NCBI GenBank assembly: GCA_023023105.1
Contig: CP083825.1
Location: 1-64,000 of the forward strand
Direction: 5' to 3'
From: Enterobacter ludwigii
GTDB taxonomy: Bacteria; Pseudomonadota; Gammaproteobacteria; Enterobacterales; Enterobacteriaceae
Length of the DNA: 64,000 bases
The first letter of the stretch is position 1. Every line of letters begins with the position of its first letter. Below the pieces are notes generated by a model, which searched no databases, was not told where the DNA came from, and saw only the letters and a list, made by a program, of their open reading frames with translations. A program made the position numbers and the translations under genes. This document shows, in pieces, positions 19,026-28,906 of the stretch.

Positions 19026-19702
19026 TCTTCTCTGATCTCCAGGACATATCCGGCACCGCGAACGGTATGGATCAGTTTTGGCTCAAAGTCATCATCAATT
19101 TTACTTCTCAGACGTCTCACGGCGACATCAATCACATTCGTATCACTGTCAAAATTCATGTTCCAGACCAGGGACGAGATAAGACTCCTGGGTAACACTT
19201 CTCCGGTGCGTTGCAGCAGCAACTCAAGCAGAACGTATTCTTTACCGGTGAGATGGATCTTCTTCCCCGAACGGATCACGGTCCGGCGCACCATATCAAC
19301 GGTCATATCGGCGATGGTGCAGACTGTTGCGGCCTGCGAGCGTGCCCGGCGCAGTAGGGTTCTTACACGTGCAACCAGCTCCGTAAAATCAAAGGGCTTA
19401 ATCAGGTAGTCATCTGCGCCAAGCTCCAGTCCTTTCACTTTGTCCCGCACGTTGTCCTTTGCGGTTAAAAACAGGACCGGTTCTTCGTGCCCGGACTCCC
19501 TCAGTGCGCTGATGATTTGCCACCCGTCGAGGAAAGGCAGCATCACGTCCAGTATTATCAAATCATACTGTCCCTTCGACGCGGCCCCGAGACCATCGCG
19601 GCCATTATTAAAGAGATCGGCCTGATAGCCTTCCTCAACCAGTCCCTGCTGCAGGTAACGACCTGTTTTTTGTTCGTCTTCAACGATTAAAATACGCTGC
19701 AT
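19022..19702 (-). CDS. pcoR: Copper-responsive regulator PcoR
   Basis: This 226-aa OmpR/PhoB-type response regulator starts at ATG 19702 ([10 protein letters not shown]). The receiver domain carries the phospho-acceptor Asp52 (LILDVMLP context). The C-terminal winged helix ends with the usual VRGAGYVLE. It activates pco promoters. It is clearly related to SilR in this window (similar [15 protein letters not shown] segment), reflecting duplication of a cus-like pair. Confidence 0.95.
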   Translation of the reverse strand: MQRILIVEDEQKTGRYLQQGLVEEGYQADLFNNGRDGLGAASKGQYDLIILDVMLPFLDGWQIISALRESGHEEPVLFLTAKDNVRDKVKGLELGADDYLIKPFDFTELVARVRTLLRRARSQAATVCTIADMTVDMVRRTVIRSGKKIHLTGKEYVLLELLLQRTGEVLPRSLISSLVWNMNFDSDTNVIDVAVRRLRSKIDDDFEPKLIHTVRGAGYVLEIREE

Positions 19703-19756
19703 GGTCAACTCGCTGATATGAAAGTAAAAATCTCACGCATGAGCTTTGGCTGTCCC

Positions 19757-20686
19757 CTAGCTGACCTGAGACGGAGCAAGCATTCCGAGCCACGCTACGG
19801 CGCCCAGAATGATAATCGCAACAACGAATTCTGTCAGGATGCTGTTTCGCATCAGGGCAACGCTGCGATCATAATTCCCTTCCCTGACCATAACTTCAAG
19901 CCGGGGACCCAGGTGAAACCGGTTTGCTGCAGCCAGAAGAAGCATCAGAACAAACAGAGCCGTCTTGGCAAGCAATATCCTCCCCCAGGAACTGTTGAAT
20001 AAGGGAGTTAAGTTACCCTCAGCAATATACAGATAGTTGACCAGCGCACTCAGGATCAGGGCTACAACAATCACCGTTCCTGCCGTGGCAAATTTTGCCA
20101 GGGAGTCAGATATCACAATGACGCTCTGTGCATTATGCTCGTTTCTGCGCATCAGCAGGATAGCAAATGCAACCAGAGCACCTGTCCAGGCACCTGCAGC
20201 GCCGAGATGGGTCAGATCGCTCAGTAAATGGAGATAGTAATGCAGACCGTCATGCATAACGGCGTGTCCTCCCCAGGCAAGTGTAGCCAGCGCCACGCCC
20301 CCACTCATCGTCATCAGCAGGCAGGACAATACTCTCTTATTAGTGTAAAGGAACAAAGCACCGAGTGTGGTAAACAGGGCACAGAGCCTGACAATCCAGC
20401 TAATACCCACATCAGTTTCTTCTATCACCATCTCGATAACATGGATGGATAATTCTCTGAGGTCAGTTACTCCACTCATGGCATTAGATACCAGGAGCAT
20501 ATTAATGCCAGTAAGAATGATGCCTGTAACAACAGCAAAGGTTATAAACGACCTGAAATTAGTCAGGTTATAGGTTTCATGTCTGACACCGCTTATTCCA
20601 TATATCTGAAAAAATGGCAATCCAAATATTACCATCAAATCCAGATAAAGAAGAAAACGAATAACAATCATAATCAGGTCGTTCAT
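19757..20686 (-). CDS. pcoD: Inner-membrane copper transport protein PcoD
   Basis: This 309-aa polytopic protein of the CopD/PcoD family has about eight membrane helices. Conserved His and Met residues lie in the helix segments [13 protein letters not shown] and SDLTHLG. With PcoC it is thought to bring copper into the cytoplasm for loading PcoA. It follows pcoC by 4 bp. Confidence 0.95.
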
Positions 20687-20690
20687 AATA

Positions 20691-21071
20691 TTACTTCACT
20701 GTAAAGGTGTAATTACCGGTAATAGGGTGCGTATCTGAAGAAACCGCGCGCCAGTCAACACGATAAGTGCCAGCGGGTAAAGGCTCTCGCGGAATAATGA
20801 CCATCGATTTAGGGTCAGCGCCTGGCGTCACTTTTGCCGCGACCGGCATCGGAGAATGTGATGACATGCCTTTCATACCCGTCATCGTTAATTTTGCACC
20901 TGAGAATTTCACGGTCAGATTTTCCGAGAAATTAAGCTGAATCTTTTCCGGGGCCGCTACGGCTGAATCAGCCTGTGGCACAGAGCTTTTTAATTCCGGA
21001 TGGGCCATAGCAGAGAAAGCAACGCCCATAACGAGGCCACCTGTAAGAATGGCTTTATTTAAAATCGACAT
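20691..21071 (-). CDS. pcoC: Periplasmic copper chaperone PcoC
   Basis: The protein is 126 aa with a signal peptide ending near AMA-HPEL (residues 22-26). The mature N-terminal His supplies the Cu(II) site. A Met-rich loop ([13 protein letters not shown]) forms the Cu(I) site of this CopC-type Ig-like fold. It works with PcoD. Confidence 0.96.
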
Positions 21072-21110
21072 TTTATTTACCTGTTTAGTTGAGTGTTTTA
21101 TATCAGTGCG

Positions 21111-22001
21111 TTAAAACCAGATTCTGGCTCCCGCCAGGAATACTACCTGATGGTCTTTCTCACCTTCTCTTTTCGCCATATCGGATGTTTTCCCGTAAAG
21201 TTGATTCCAGGAAACGCCTATATAGGGTGCAAACTCACGGCGTATTTCATAGCGCAGCCGGAGCCCCAGCTCTGTGTCAGTCAGTCCCCTGCCGCGACCC
21301 CGCGATTCATCATCCTGACTGTAGAAATTCACCTCATAGGATGGCTGGAGTATGAGCCGGTTAGTCAGTAAAACGTCGTATTCTCCTCCCAGACGAAGGG
21401 CTGCTTTTCCGCCATTACTGACAAAACCCGTAATTTCAGACTCAAAATTATAGAGTGCCAGCCCCTGAAAACCGACAGCAGCCCAGGTCCGGGCAGAAGC
21501 AGGTCTGAAATCCTGCCTGACACCCGCAACCAAATCCCACCATGGGCCAACCGCATGTCCCCAGAGTAACTGCGCTTCAGCCGCCTCCGTTTCCCCATTG
21601 CTTCGTTCACCTTCACTCTTTAGCCAAATCCGATCTGTGTCGCCTCCAATCCAGCTGTTAACACTCCAGCTGAAATTGTTGGTGTTATCCGACCGTTGCC
21701 ATTCCAGTTGATCCAGCAGAACCAGATAATTAATCGCACTGTCGTGAATCGCATGCCCCTGTAAATTGCCGAATGCAGCCTTCCGGTCGGCATCGGTAAC
21801 AGGCGGAATTGGCGTTCTGCTCTCAGTTACAATGGGCTCCATTGACGTCATCTCAGTGAAATTCTCATCTGCTGGCATCTGCATGGCAGACATGTCGTGC
21901 CCGGCGTGGGGATCTGCAGAGACGGAGCCCGCCGCAATAGAAAGCTGTGAGGTAAACAAACCGGCGACCAGAACAGGTATGGCCTTCAAATTTCTCTTCA
22001 T
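21111..22001 (-). CDS. pcoB: Outer-membrane copper resistance protein PcoB
   Basis: The protein is 296 aa from the ATG giving MKRNLKAIP, the usual start; two in-frame codons upstream are also ATG. A signal peptide ends around residue 23. A His/Met-rich N-terminal stretch ([13 protein letters not shown]) precedes a beta-rich CopB-family barrel ending in an aromatic residue (IWF). It overlaps no gene and begins 6 bp after pcoA. Confidence 0.95.
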   Translation of the reverse strand: MKRNLKAIPVLVAGLFTSQLSIAAGSVSADPHAGHDMSAMQMPADENFTEMTSMEPIVTESRTPIPPVTDADRKAAFGNLQGHAIHDSAINYLVLLDQLEWQRSDNTNNFSWSVNSWIGGDTDRIWLKSEGERSNGETEAAEAQLLWGHAVGPWWDLVAGVRQDFRPASARTWAAVGFQGLALYNFESEITGFVSNGGKAALRLGGEYDVLLTNRLILQPSYEVNFYSQDDESRGRGRGLTDTELGLRLRYEIRREFAPYIGVSWNQLYGKTSDMAKREGEKDHQVVFLAGARIWF

Positions 22002-22006
22002 TCGCA

Positions 22007-23824
22007 TCATTCCTCCACCCGGACTTCACGAAACATTCCCATTTCCATGTGATAGAGCAAATGGCAGTGATACGCCCAGCGGCCAAGCGCATCTGCTGTC
22101 ACTCTGTAACTGCGTTTTGTACCAGGGGGAACATCTATTGTGTGTTTACGAACCATGAAATTACCGTTTTCATCTTCCAGATCGCTCCACATACCATGCA
22201 GGTGAATGGGGTGAGTCATCATGGTATCGTTGATCAGCGTGATCCTGAGCCGCTCACCGTATTTCAGCAGCACCGGTGCGGCATCTGAAAACTTGATTCC
22301 GTTAAATGACCAGGCAAACTTTTCCATGTGGCCGGTTAAATGCAGTTCTATGGTACGGCCAGGTTCACGTCCGTCAGGATCCTCAAAGCGGCTTTTCAAA
22401 TCCGCGTACGTGAGAACCTTTCTTCCGTTATTTCGAAGACCAATACCCGGATCATTTAATTTCGGAGAGACGCTCATCGCCTGCATATCAACCAGTGGGT
22501 TATCCGTTTCTGACGCAGGATGACTTTGCATACCCGGCATTCCGGCCATCCGGGAATGATCCATACCGGCCATGCTGCTGTGATCCATGGGCGCGGAGGA
22601 TGTCCCGCTATCCGGAAGGTCAGCACCGTCCATAGACATCATCTCTCCGCTGTTATCCATGCCTCCCATCTGGCTGTGGTCCATTCCTGCCATATCATGT
22701 CCCATTCCCCCCATACCCATATCTTCCATGGTCAACAGAGGACGGGGATCGAGGGGGGGAACGGCAGCACTTAACCCCTCTCTCGTGGCCAGTGTCCCTC
22801 GAGCGTAACCGGTCCTGTCCATGGATTGTGCGAAGATGGTATAGGCCTCACCCTGAGGCTCCACAATGACATCATAGGTTTCGGCAACGGCAATCCTGAA
22901 TTCGTCAACGGTAACCGGGTTTACATACTGGCCATCTGCAGCCACGACCGTCATTTTCAGCCCGGGGATACGGATATCGAAATAGGTCATTGCCGAGCCG
23001 TTGATAAACCGTAAGCGTATCTTTTCACCGGGACGGAACAGTCCGGTCCAGTTTTTCAGCGGGGCCTGCCCGTTCATGAGATAGGTGTAGGTGTAGCCAC
23101 TGACATCCGCGAGGTCAGTCGGATTCATTTTCATTTCAGCCCACATTTTCCGATCGGCAATGGTGGCTGACAGCCCCCTGGTATTCACGTCGCGGAAAAA
23201 AGAGCCAACGGTTGGTTTATTGAAATTGTAGTAATCCGACTGTTTTTTTAATTTTTTCAGCAGGCTGTGAGGATTTTCATCGGTCCAGTCAGACAACATG
23301 ACCACATGCTCACGATCGTAAGCAAACGGTTCTGGCTCCCTGGCATCGATGATAATGGCACCGTATACCCCCTCCTGTTCCTGCAGACCGGAATGGCTGT
23401 GGTACCAGTAAGTCCCGTTCTGCTTAACCTTAAAGGTGTAAACGTAGGTATCATCAGGCTCTATGCCCATAAAACTCAGCCCCGGAACACCATCCATATT
23501 GGCCGGAAGAATAATGCCGTGCCAGTGAATGGACGTCTGTTCATTAAGACGGTTTTTGACCTTCAGGGTAATGGTGTCACCTTCTTTCCAGCGAAGAACG
23601 GGCCCCGGCAGGCCTCCATTGATTGTTTTGGCCTGACGCTCACTGCCCGTGATATTGACGGCCGTTTCACCAATGGTCAGGTCAAACTGAGTACCCTGCA
23701 GGGATGCGGCAACTGGCAGGCTCAGACTGGAACGCGCATTGAAACTCCATACGCCAAGACTTCCGGCTACGCCAGAGAGGGTTAACCCCTTCAGGAAAGT
23801 TCGTCGAGACGTTTTCAACAGCAT
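22007..23824 (-). CDS. pcoA: Periplasmic multicopper oxidase PcoA
   Basis: The 605-aa protein starts at ATG 23824 ([13 protein letters not shown]). The twin-arginine motif SRRTFLKG directs Tat export. Copper-site motifs [21 protein letters not shown] and [12 protein letters not shown] give one type-1 and a trinuclear centre. A Met/His-rich repeat region (about residues 378-450) resembles the copper-binding arm of CopA/PcoA. It oxidises Cu(I) and binds copper in the periplasm. It is the first gene of pcoABCDRS, transcribed leftward. Confidence 0.97.
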   Translation of the reverse strand: MLLKTSRRTFLKGLTLSGVAGSLGVWSFNARSSLSLPVAASLQGTQFDLTIGETAVNITGSERQAKTINGGLPGPVLRWKEGDTITLKVKNRLNEQTSIHWHGIILPANMDGVPGLSFMGIEPDDTYVYTFKVKQNGTYWYHSHSGLQEQEGVYGAIIIDAREPEPFAYDREHVVMLSDWTDENPHSLLKKLKKQSDYYNFNKPTVGSFFRDVNTRGLSATIADRKMWAEMKMNPTDLADVSGYTYTYLMNGQAPLKNWTGLFRPGEKIRLRFINGSAMTYFDIRIPGLKMTVVAADGQYVNPVTVDEFRIAVAETYDVIVEPQGEAYTIFAQSMDRTGYARGTLATREGLSAAVPPLDPRPLLTMEDMGMGGMGHDMAGMDHSQMGGMDNSGEMMSMDGADLPDSGTSSAPMDHSSMAGMDHSRMAGMPGMQSHPASETDNPLVDMQAMSVSPKLNDPGIGLRNNGRKVLTYADLKSRFEDPDGREPGRTIELHLTGHMEKFAWSFNGIKFSDAAPVLLKYGERLRITLINDTMMTHPIHLHGMWSDLEDENGNFMVRKHTIDVPPGTKRSYRVTADALGRWAYHCHLLYHMEMGMFREVRVEE

Positions 23825-23940
23825 GCGCATTCCCTTATTTAAAGTATGGTTACTGACAGAATTCGAGAACCGATTTAAATTAAATTACTGGTTCATCCAC
23901 TTACAATGAAATGAATCTAGCACACCTTAAGAAACAAATT

Positions 23941-23958
23941 CATTACAATCGTGTAATG
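23941..23958. promoter_or_regulatory. Probable PcoR box in the pcoA / PcoE-like divergent promoter
   Basis: A perfect CATTACA-ATCG-TGTAATG palindrome lies in the 234-bp gap between pcoA (minus) and the PcoE-like gene (plus). The half-site (ATTACA) differs from the TGACA half-site of the sil boxes, which suggests PcoR specificity. A second, looser ATTACATTTACG motif follows at about 23969. Confidence 0.65.
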
Positions 23959-24058
23959 TACATAGCTGTATTACATTTACGTCATCTTCCCCACAGGTTG
24001 ATTATTTTTATATATGATCATAAGGACATCTTTTATGTACCTCAGAAGGTAATTACAC

Positions 24059-24508
24059 ATGAATATATTAATCACGACCACTGCGTTTACAGCTTTATTT
24101 TGTGGGGCAGCTTTTGCTCAGTCCAGTGATATTGCCCATGAAGCACATCGATTTGTTAATAATGCCTCAGCCGTCAGTCATGTGAATTCCTCGACGCATG
24201 AAAACTTACCGGACAGGGTTAATAAAAACAACACGCCCTCATTCTCTGAAATGAATGAACATGAAAGGGCCATTGTTGCTCATTCATTTATGAACAACAG
24301 CGCGTCCTATGCGCATCAGAAAATGATTGAGGAACATAAAAAAATGCTGTCCGGCAGTGATGCAAATTCAAAGACCTCGTCTTCTTCTTTTAACGAACTG
24401 AATGCCGGAGAAAAAGCCGCTCTCGTGCATGAGCAGGTCAATAATGCCGGTGCGGAAGCACATCAGACGCAGGCAAGAAAGCTTCGCGGGCTGTATTCGA
24501 CCAGGTAA
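24059..24508 (+). CDS. PcoE/SilE-like periplasmic metal-binding protein
   Basis: The protein is 149 aa with a signal peptide ending near AFA-QS (residue 20). The mature part holds repeated MNEHERAIVAH, HQKMIEEHKKM and LNAGEKAALVHEQ motifs, like PcoE and SilE but with fewer Met. In published pco/sil islands a gene at this place is sometimes called pcoE1. It is divergent from pcoA and shares the 23941 palindrome, so it is probably co-induced by copper. Confidence 0.85.
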   Translation: MNILITTTAFTALFCGAAFAQSSDIAHEAHRFVNNASAVSHVNSSTHENLPDRVNKNNTPSFSEMNEHERAIVAHSFMNNSASYAHQKMIEEHKKMLSGSDANSKTSSSSFNELNAGEKAALVHEQVNNAGAEAHQTQARKLRGLYSTR

Positions 24509-24617
24509 CTGCAGGCGGGTTAGTGCTTAGCGTCAGGTGCGCAGCAGGGCTTTACTGACGGGTTACGTAGCAGGACATGAGCCCCATATTGCTCTGCCGT
24601 AACCTGTTTCAGTCCCG

Positions 24618-24704
24618 TTAATCATCACCGTCGGGCTGGTCATACAGTTCCCAGAGCTTCCGGAGCAAACGGGAAACAAGATATGTTACAAAAATGACGA
24701 CCAT
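24618..24704 (-). CDS. Possible one-helix micro-protein (28 aa)
   Basis: A short ORF from ATG 24704 with GGGAG upstream at about 8 nt. The sequence starts MVVIFVTYLVSRLLRKLW and ends with acidic residues: one membrane helix with a basic then acidic tail. It lies in the otherwise gene-free gap 24509-24796, opposite to its neighbours. Codon-scale evidence is weak; the topology is the main support. Confidence 0.35.
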   Translation of the reverse strand: MVVIFVTYLVSRLLRKLWELYDQPDGDD

Positions 24705-24796
24705 CAACGGTGCTCCCGATTAACTGACAGATGACACGCCTCCTGAAAACCCCTAGCATACGCCGCAGTGTTCATGCTAACGGCGAATTCCAGTAA

Positions 24797-25534
24797 ATGT
24801 ATTCTACCGATGTCGTAAAAGAAAATGCCTACCTTTCAGCCACCCGCTCGGGGCTGGAATCGAACGAGATCGCTACTCTTCAGCGCTGCTTGCCTTCCCG
24901 GTTTAATCTGCGGCATTTGAAAAAAAATGAATCATTAAAACTCGTACTGCAAAAGAAAGCGGGAAAATCACGTGTCGTGGCCTATAAATTTACGTCCGGT
25001 TCATTTAATTACACGGCGTATCGTATATCAGATAAAAAGTTCTATAACCTTTCCGATACTTCCGGGAAAGGCAGTCTCGATTATCCGTTACCGGCCACAG
25101 CAAGACTCAGTTCGCCTTTCAATCCTGCAAGACTTAACCCGGTATCGGGAAAAGTGAGTCCCCATAATGGCATTGATTATTCCATGCCCATGAACACGAA
25201 AATAGTCAGCGTCATCGACGGAAAAATCACCCGGGCCGAATACAACAGTACCATGGGATATTTTGTTGAAGTAACGGGAAAAGCCGGTGTTAAAACTCGC
25301 TATCTCCACCTCAATAAAATACTCGTTACTAAAGGGGCCAGGGTTACCCGGGGAGACGCTATTGCGTTATCCGGTAACAGCGGACGTTCATCCGGTCCTC
25401 ATCTGCATTACGAGCTGTTCATCAATAACAATCCTGTTAACTCACTGGCGTTCCGGACGGCGGCACCCGCTGATAACAAACTCGAACAGCATGCCTTTGC
25501 GCATGCCAGAGACTACGAACGATACCTGGACTGA
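24797..25534 (+). CDS. M23-family (LytM) peptidase of the pco/sil island
   Basis: The protein is 245 aa. The C-terminal domain (about residues 105-215) carries the M23 zinc motifs HNGIDY and HLHYE, as in murein DD-endopeptidases. No signal peptide is visible with this start. The first residues MYSTDVVKENAYLSATRSGLE look like the middle of a larger M23 protein, so the gene may be a shortened derivative. In published islands it is called pcoG; its role in copper resistance is unclear. Confidence 0.85.
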   Translation: MYSTDVVKENAYLSATRSGLESNEIATLQRCLPSRFNLRHLKKNESLKLVLQKKAGKSRVVAYKFTSGSFNYTAYRISDKKFYNLSDTSGKGSLDYPLPATARLSSPFNPARLNPVSGKVSPHNGIDYSMPMNTKIVSVIDGKITRAEYNSTMGYFVEVTGKAGVKTRYLHLNKILVTKGARVTRGDAIALSGNSGRSSGPHLHYELFINNNPVNSLAFRTAAPADNKLEQHAFAHARDYERYLD

Positions 25535-25567
25535 TAACGGGACCGCGACGCGGTCCCGTCTGCCGGA

Positions 25568-25765
25568 TTAATTTTTTTTATCGTTTTCACTTCCGTGATG
25601 TTGATGATCTCCATGCCCCCCGTGACCGTGGAAAAGATGCATGAGCGGACAAAGCAGCAGTAACAGATATGGCCAGTAGCCTGCCACATGTGACCAGTGT
25701 TCGCGCAGGAGAGCAAATGCCGCAATCGCGGCGACAGCAATAAGCGCATAGGTTGTACTTTTCAT
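25568..25765 (-). CDS. Small His-rich membrane protein (DUF2933-like)
   Basis: The protein is 65 aa with two hydrophobic segments (about residues 5-20 and 28-44) and a His/Gly-rich tail (HGHGGHGDHQHHG). DUF2933 proteins of this shape accompany silver/copper ATPase genes. It lies 40 bp downstream of silP on the same strand and is likely co-transcribed. The tail probably binds metal. Confidence 0.8.
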   Translation of the reverse strand: MKSTTYALIAVAAIAAFALLREHWSHVAGYWPYLLLLLCPLMHLFHGHGGHGDHQHHGSENDKKN

Positions 25766-25805
25766 ACCGGACTCCTTCTGTTCGTAACAGCCCCTTCACT
25801 CAGTG

Positions 25806-28253
25806 TTATTTCCCGAGCCTGACACTTTTCAGACGCAACGCATTTGCAATGACGCTAACGGAGGAAAGGGCCATGGCCGCCGCCGCAATAACTGGCGACA
25901 GCAGTATTCCATACACAGGATAAAGCAGACCTGCAGCTACAGGCACCCCAAGAGCATTGTAGATAAACGCAAAAAACAGATTCTGCCGGATATTTTTCAT
26001 GGTGATCTCTGACAGATGACGGGCCCTGTTGAGTATCATCAAATCGCCTTTGAGAAGGGTAACGCCAGCACTTTCTATTGCCACATCTGTACCCGTTCCC
26101 ATGGCTATACCCACGTCAGCCGCTGCCAGCGCCGGGGCATCATTCACACCGTCTCCGGCCATCGCAACCACATGGCCAGACTCTTTCAGTCGGGTTATCA
26201 CTGCTTTTTTGCCATCCGGCAGAATCCCGGCTTCAACCTCATCTATTCCCAGTTTCCGTGCGACTGCTTCAGCAGTAAGCTGGTTATCCCCGGTGAGCAT
26301 AACAATGCGGATCCCCGCCTGACGCAAAGCTTTAAGCGCATCCGGCGTGGTTGCTTTCACGGGATCCGAGATAGCTATCAGGCCTGCAAGGTTCCCGTCT
26401 GTGGCCACATAGATAACGGTAGCGCCTTCCATCCGCAACGTATCCGCAACGGCCTTTTGATTATCAATAACGATACTGTTTTCCTGCATAGCCAGTTCAT
26501 TACCAATAACAACCCGTTGACCTTCGACATCGCCTGAGACACCTTTCCCCGACGGGGCATTGAAATTACTGACGGCAGGTATCACGATCCCCTTTTCATG
26601 CGCGGCTCTGACAACAGCCATACCCAACGGATGCTGCGAACCTTTTTCCACTGCAGCTGTTACACGTAAAAGAGATATTTCCCCACCCGGACTGAGACTG
26701 ATAATCCCTGTCACCGTAGGCGAACCTTCCGTGAGCGTGCCTGTTTTGTCGACAACCAGCGTGTCCACTTTTTCAAGACGCTCAAGGGCTTCGGCATTCT
26801 TGATTAACACCCCGGCCTGGGCGCCTTTGCCCACCCCCACCATTATCGACATCGGCGTGGCCAGTCCCAGCGCGCAGGGACAGGCAATAATCAGGACCGA
26901 CACAGCCGCAATGAGACCGTGCGCCATCCTGGGCTCGGGCCCCCAGACAGACCAGATCAAGAAAGCAACAACCGCGATAAGTATCACCAGAGGAACAAAC
27001 CAGCCTGAAACGCTGTCTGCCATTCTCTGGATGGGGGCACGCGAACGCTGTGCATCAGCGACCATCTGAACAATTCGTGAGAGCATCGTTTCATCACCGA
27101 CTTTCTCTGCACGGATGATAAGACTACCTGTCTGATTAATCGTCCCCCCAATGACAGGGTCACCCTTCGTTTTGGTAACCGGCATAGACTCCCCGGTCAC
27201 CATCGATTCATCCACAGTTGTTTTGCCTTCGATCACGATACCGTCGACCGGAATACTCTCTCCAGGTCTGATGCGGAGCTTATCGCCAGGCAGGACATCT
27301 TCCGCATTAATATCCGTTTCATGACCGTCATGATCCAGCCGTCTGGCGGTTTTGGGGGCAAGGTTCAGAAGCGCAGTAATGGCGCCTGAGGTTTGTTCCC
27401 GTGCCCGCAGCTCAAGAACCTGTCCCAGCAGAACAAGCACCGTAATAACTGCTGCGGCTTCAAAATAAACGGCCACCAGGCCATCCATGTTTCTGAACGA
27501 TGCAGGAAACCAGGAGGGGAAGACGGTTGCAATGACGCTGTAAACCCAGGCTACGCCGGTCCCCATTGCAACAAGGGTAAACATATTCAGGGAGCGGTTA
27601 CGTAACGACATTCCGGCCCGGGCGAAGAATGGCCAGCCACACCACAACACGACAGGGGAGGCCAGAAGCAACTGCAGCCATGTGTTGTACTGTGGCGGTA
27701 CTGTATTCCTCAAGTCGGGAAACAGATGAGATCCCATTTCGAGTACCAGAACCGGAAACGCCAGCAACAACCCCAGCCAGAAGCGTCTTGTCATGTCGTG
27801 AAGTTCATCACTCGGCCCCGTGGATGCCGTGGCTACGAGCGGCTCCAGTGCCATTCCACAGACAGGACAGCTTCCGGGACCACTGCGGCGTATCTCCGGG
27901 TGCATCGGACATGTCCACACACCTTCAGAATTCTCTTTTTCCGCCTGGTTGTGAGGCTGTTTTATCTGATCAGGGCTGACTTCGTGATGATCGTGGTGAT
28001 GGTGATGGGAATGTTCACTGGCATCTTCGGTAAAATAATGATCGGAATGGGCTTTAAATTTGCTCTCACAGCTGGCGGAGCAGAAATAAAGCTGATGGTC
28101 CTGGTATCGAATGCTGCTGTGCGCCTTGTCAGGCAGGATGACCATCCCGCACACGGGATCTCTCACCTTATGCAATACGTGGCCCTCGTCCGGGGATAAT
28201 GTCTGCTCAGAAGCAGTCTGGTTGTTGTGTTGCACTGCATTGTCATTTTTCAC
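25806..28253 (-). CDS. silP: Silver/copper P1B-type ATPase SilP
   Basis: The protein is 815 aa. The N-terminal region has a YHS-like domain (residues 30-75, with two Cys), a His-rich run (about 80-92) and a heavy-metal-binding motif ([15 protein letters not shown]). The ATPase core contains the CPC metal-site motif ([12 protein letters not shown]), phosphorylation motif DKTGTLT and hinge [10 protein letters not shown], with about eight membrane helices. It exports Ag(I)/Cu(I) from cytoplasm to periplasm. Confidence 0.96.
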   Translation of the reverse strand: MKNDNAVQHNNQTASEQTLSPDEGHVLHKVRDPVCGMVILPDKAHSSIRYQDHQLYFCSASCESKFKAHSDHYFTEDASEHSHHHHHDHHEVSPDQIKQPHNQAEKENSEGVWTCPMHPEIRRSGPGSCPVCGMALEPLVATASTGPSDELHDMTRRFWLGLLLAFPVLVLEMGSHLFPDLRNTVPPQYNTWLQLLLASPVVLWCGWPFFARAGMSLRNRSLNMFTLVAMGTGVAWVYSVIATVFPSWFPASFRNMDGLVAVYFEAAAVITVLVLLGQVLELRAREQTSGAITALLNLAPKTARRLDHDGHETDINAEDVLPGDKLRIRPGESIPVDGIVIEGKTTVDESMVTGESMPVTKTKGDPVIGGTINQTGSLIIRAEKVGDETMLSRIVQMVADAQRSRAPIQRMADSVSGWFVPLVILIAVVAFLIWSVWGPEPRMAHGLIAAVSVLIIACPCALGLATPMSIMVGVGKGAQAGVLIKNAEALERLEKVDTLVVDKTGTLTEGSPTVTGIISLSPGGEISLLRVTAAVEKGSQHPLGMAVVRAAHEKGIVIPAVSNFNAPSGKGVSGDVEGQRVVIGNELAMQENSIVIDNQKAVADTLRMEGATVIYVATDGNLAGLIAISDPVKATTPDALKALRQAGIRIVMLTGDNQLTAEAVARKLGIDEVEAGILPDGKKAVITRLKESGHVVAMAGDGVNDAPALAAADVGIAMGTGTDVAIESAGVTLLKGDLMILNRARHLSEITMKNIRQNLFFAFIYNALGVPVAAGLLYPVYGILLSPVIAAAAMALSSVSVIANALRLKSVRLGK

Positions 28254-28379
28254 AGTAACTCTCCTTATGCATACCGAAGCATCTTCTGTCTTCAGGGTAT
28301 GTCATGGATGCGATTACCACGAATATCGCCGGCACAGGAGTGCCTGCTACCGGCGTCCCGTTATCAGCCGTTCCGCTGA

Positions 28380-28820
28380 CTATTCGATTCGCTGGAAGAC
28401 TTTTTTACTTCCATCCGGTGAGAATGCGATAACATCGTAAGCCTCTTTTCGGGCTCCCATCTCCATTCCAGGACTTCCTGCTGGCATACCGGGGGTGGCG
28501 AGACCGTATATACCCGAACCAGACTGCATTGCCTTATGTATCGTTGTCGCAGGCACATGGCCTTCAATGATCAAATTACCGGCAACCGCGGTATGACAAC
28601 TTCGTAGTCCTGCAGGAACAGCATGCTTTTCTTTCAGGGCTGACAGCGCCTGATCATTCATGACGTGAGTTCGTACTTCGAACCCGTCTTTTTCCATCGC
28701 TTTGCCCCACAGGGAACAACAGCCACAGTTTTCAGATTTGTACATATCAATCACTTTTTCACTCGCCATCGCGGGTAGTGAAAGGCCGAGAGCCAGCGCC
28801 ATTAGAACCACTTTTTTCAT
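28380..28820 (-). CDS. Periplasmic CopG/DUF411 metal-binding protein
   Basis: The protein is 146 aa from ATG 28820 (MKKVVLMALA). A signal peptide ends near AMA-SE. The DUF411 domain carries the CGCC motif in SENCGCCSLWGK and a later conserved Cys (LRSCHTA). It corresponds to the gene between silA and silP that older maps list as an unnamed ORF (sometimes silG). It probably binds or reduces Cu/Ag in the periplasm. Confidence 0.88.
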   Translation of the reverse strand: MKKVVLMALALGLSLPAMASEKVIDMYKSENCGCCSLWGKAMEKDGFEVRTHVMNDQALSALKEKHAVPAGLRSCHTAVAGNLIIEGHVPATTIHKAMQSGSGIYGLATPGMPAGSPGMEMGARKEAYDVIAFSPDGSKKVFQRIE

Positions 28821-28869
28821 ACTCACCTCTGTATATTATCGATATAAACCCTGACGTCAGGGTGAATCA

Positions 28870-28898
28870 GTAAAGAAGGACACCCACAGGGGGTGCCC
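28870..28898 (-). terminator. Terminator downstream of silA
   Basis: A GGGCACCC/GGGTGTCC stem with one mismatch is followed on the minus strand by CTTCTTTAC. It lies 9 bp beyond the silA stop and separates silCFBA from the CopG-like gene and silP. Confidence 0.6.
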
Positions 28899-28906
28899 TT
28901 TCAGGT

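Noticed and set aside
14407..23824. IS66 as part of a composite transposon with the pco genes
   Set aside because: IS66 has its own perfect 8-bp duplication and no second copy is seen in the window, so it is an independent insertion.
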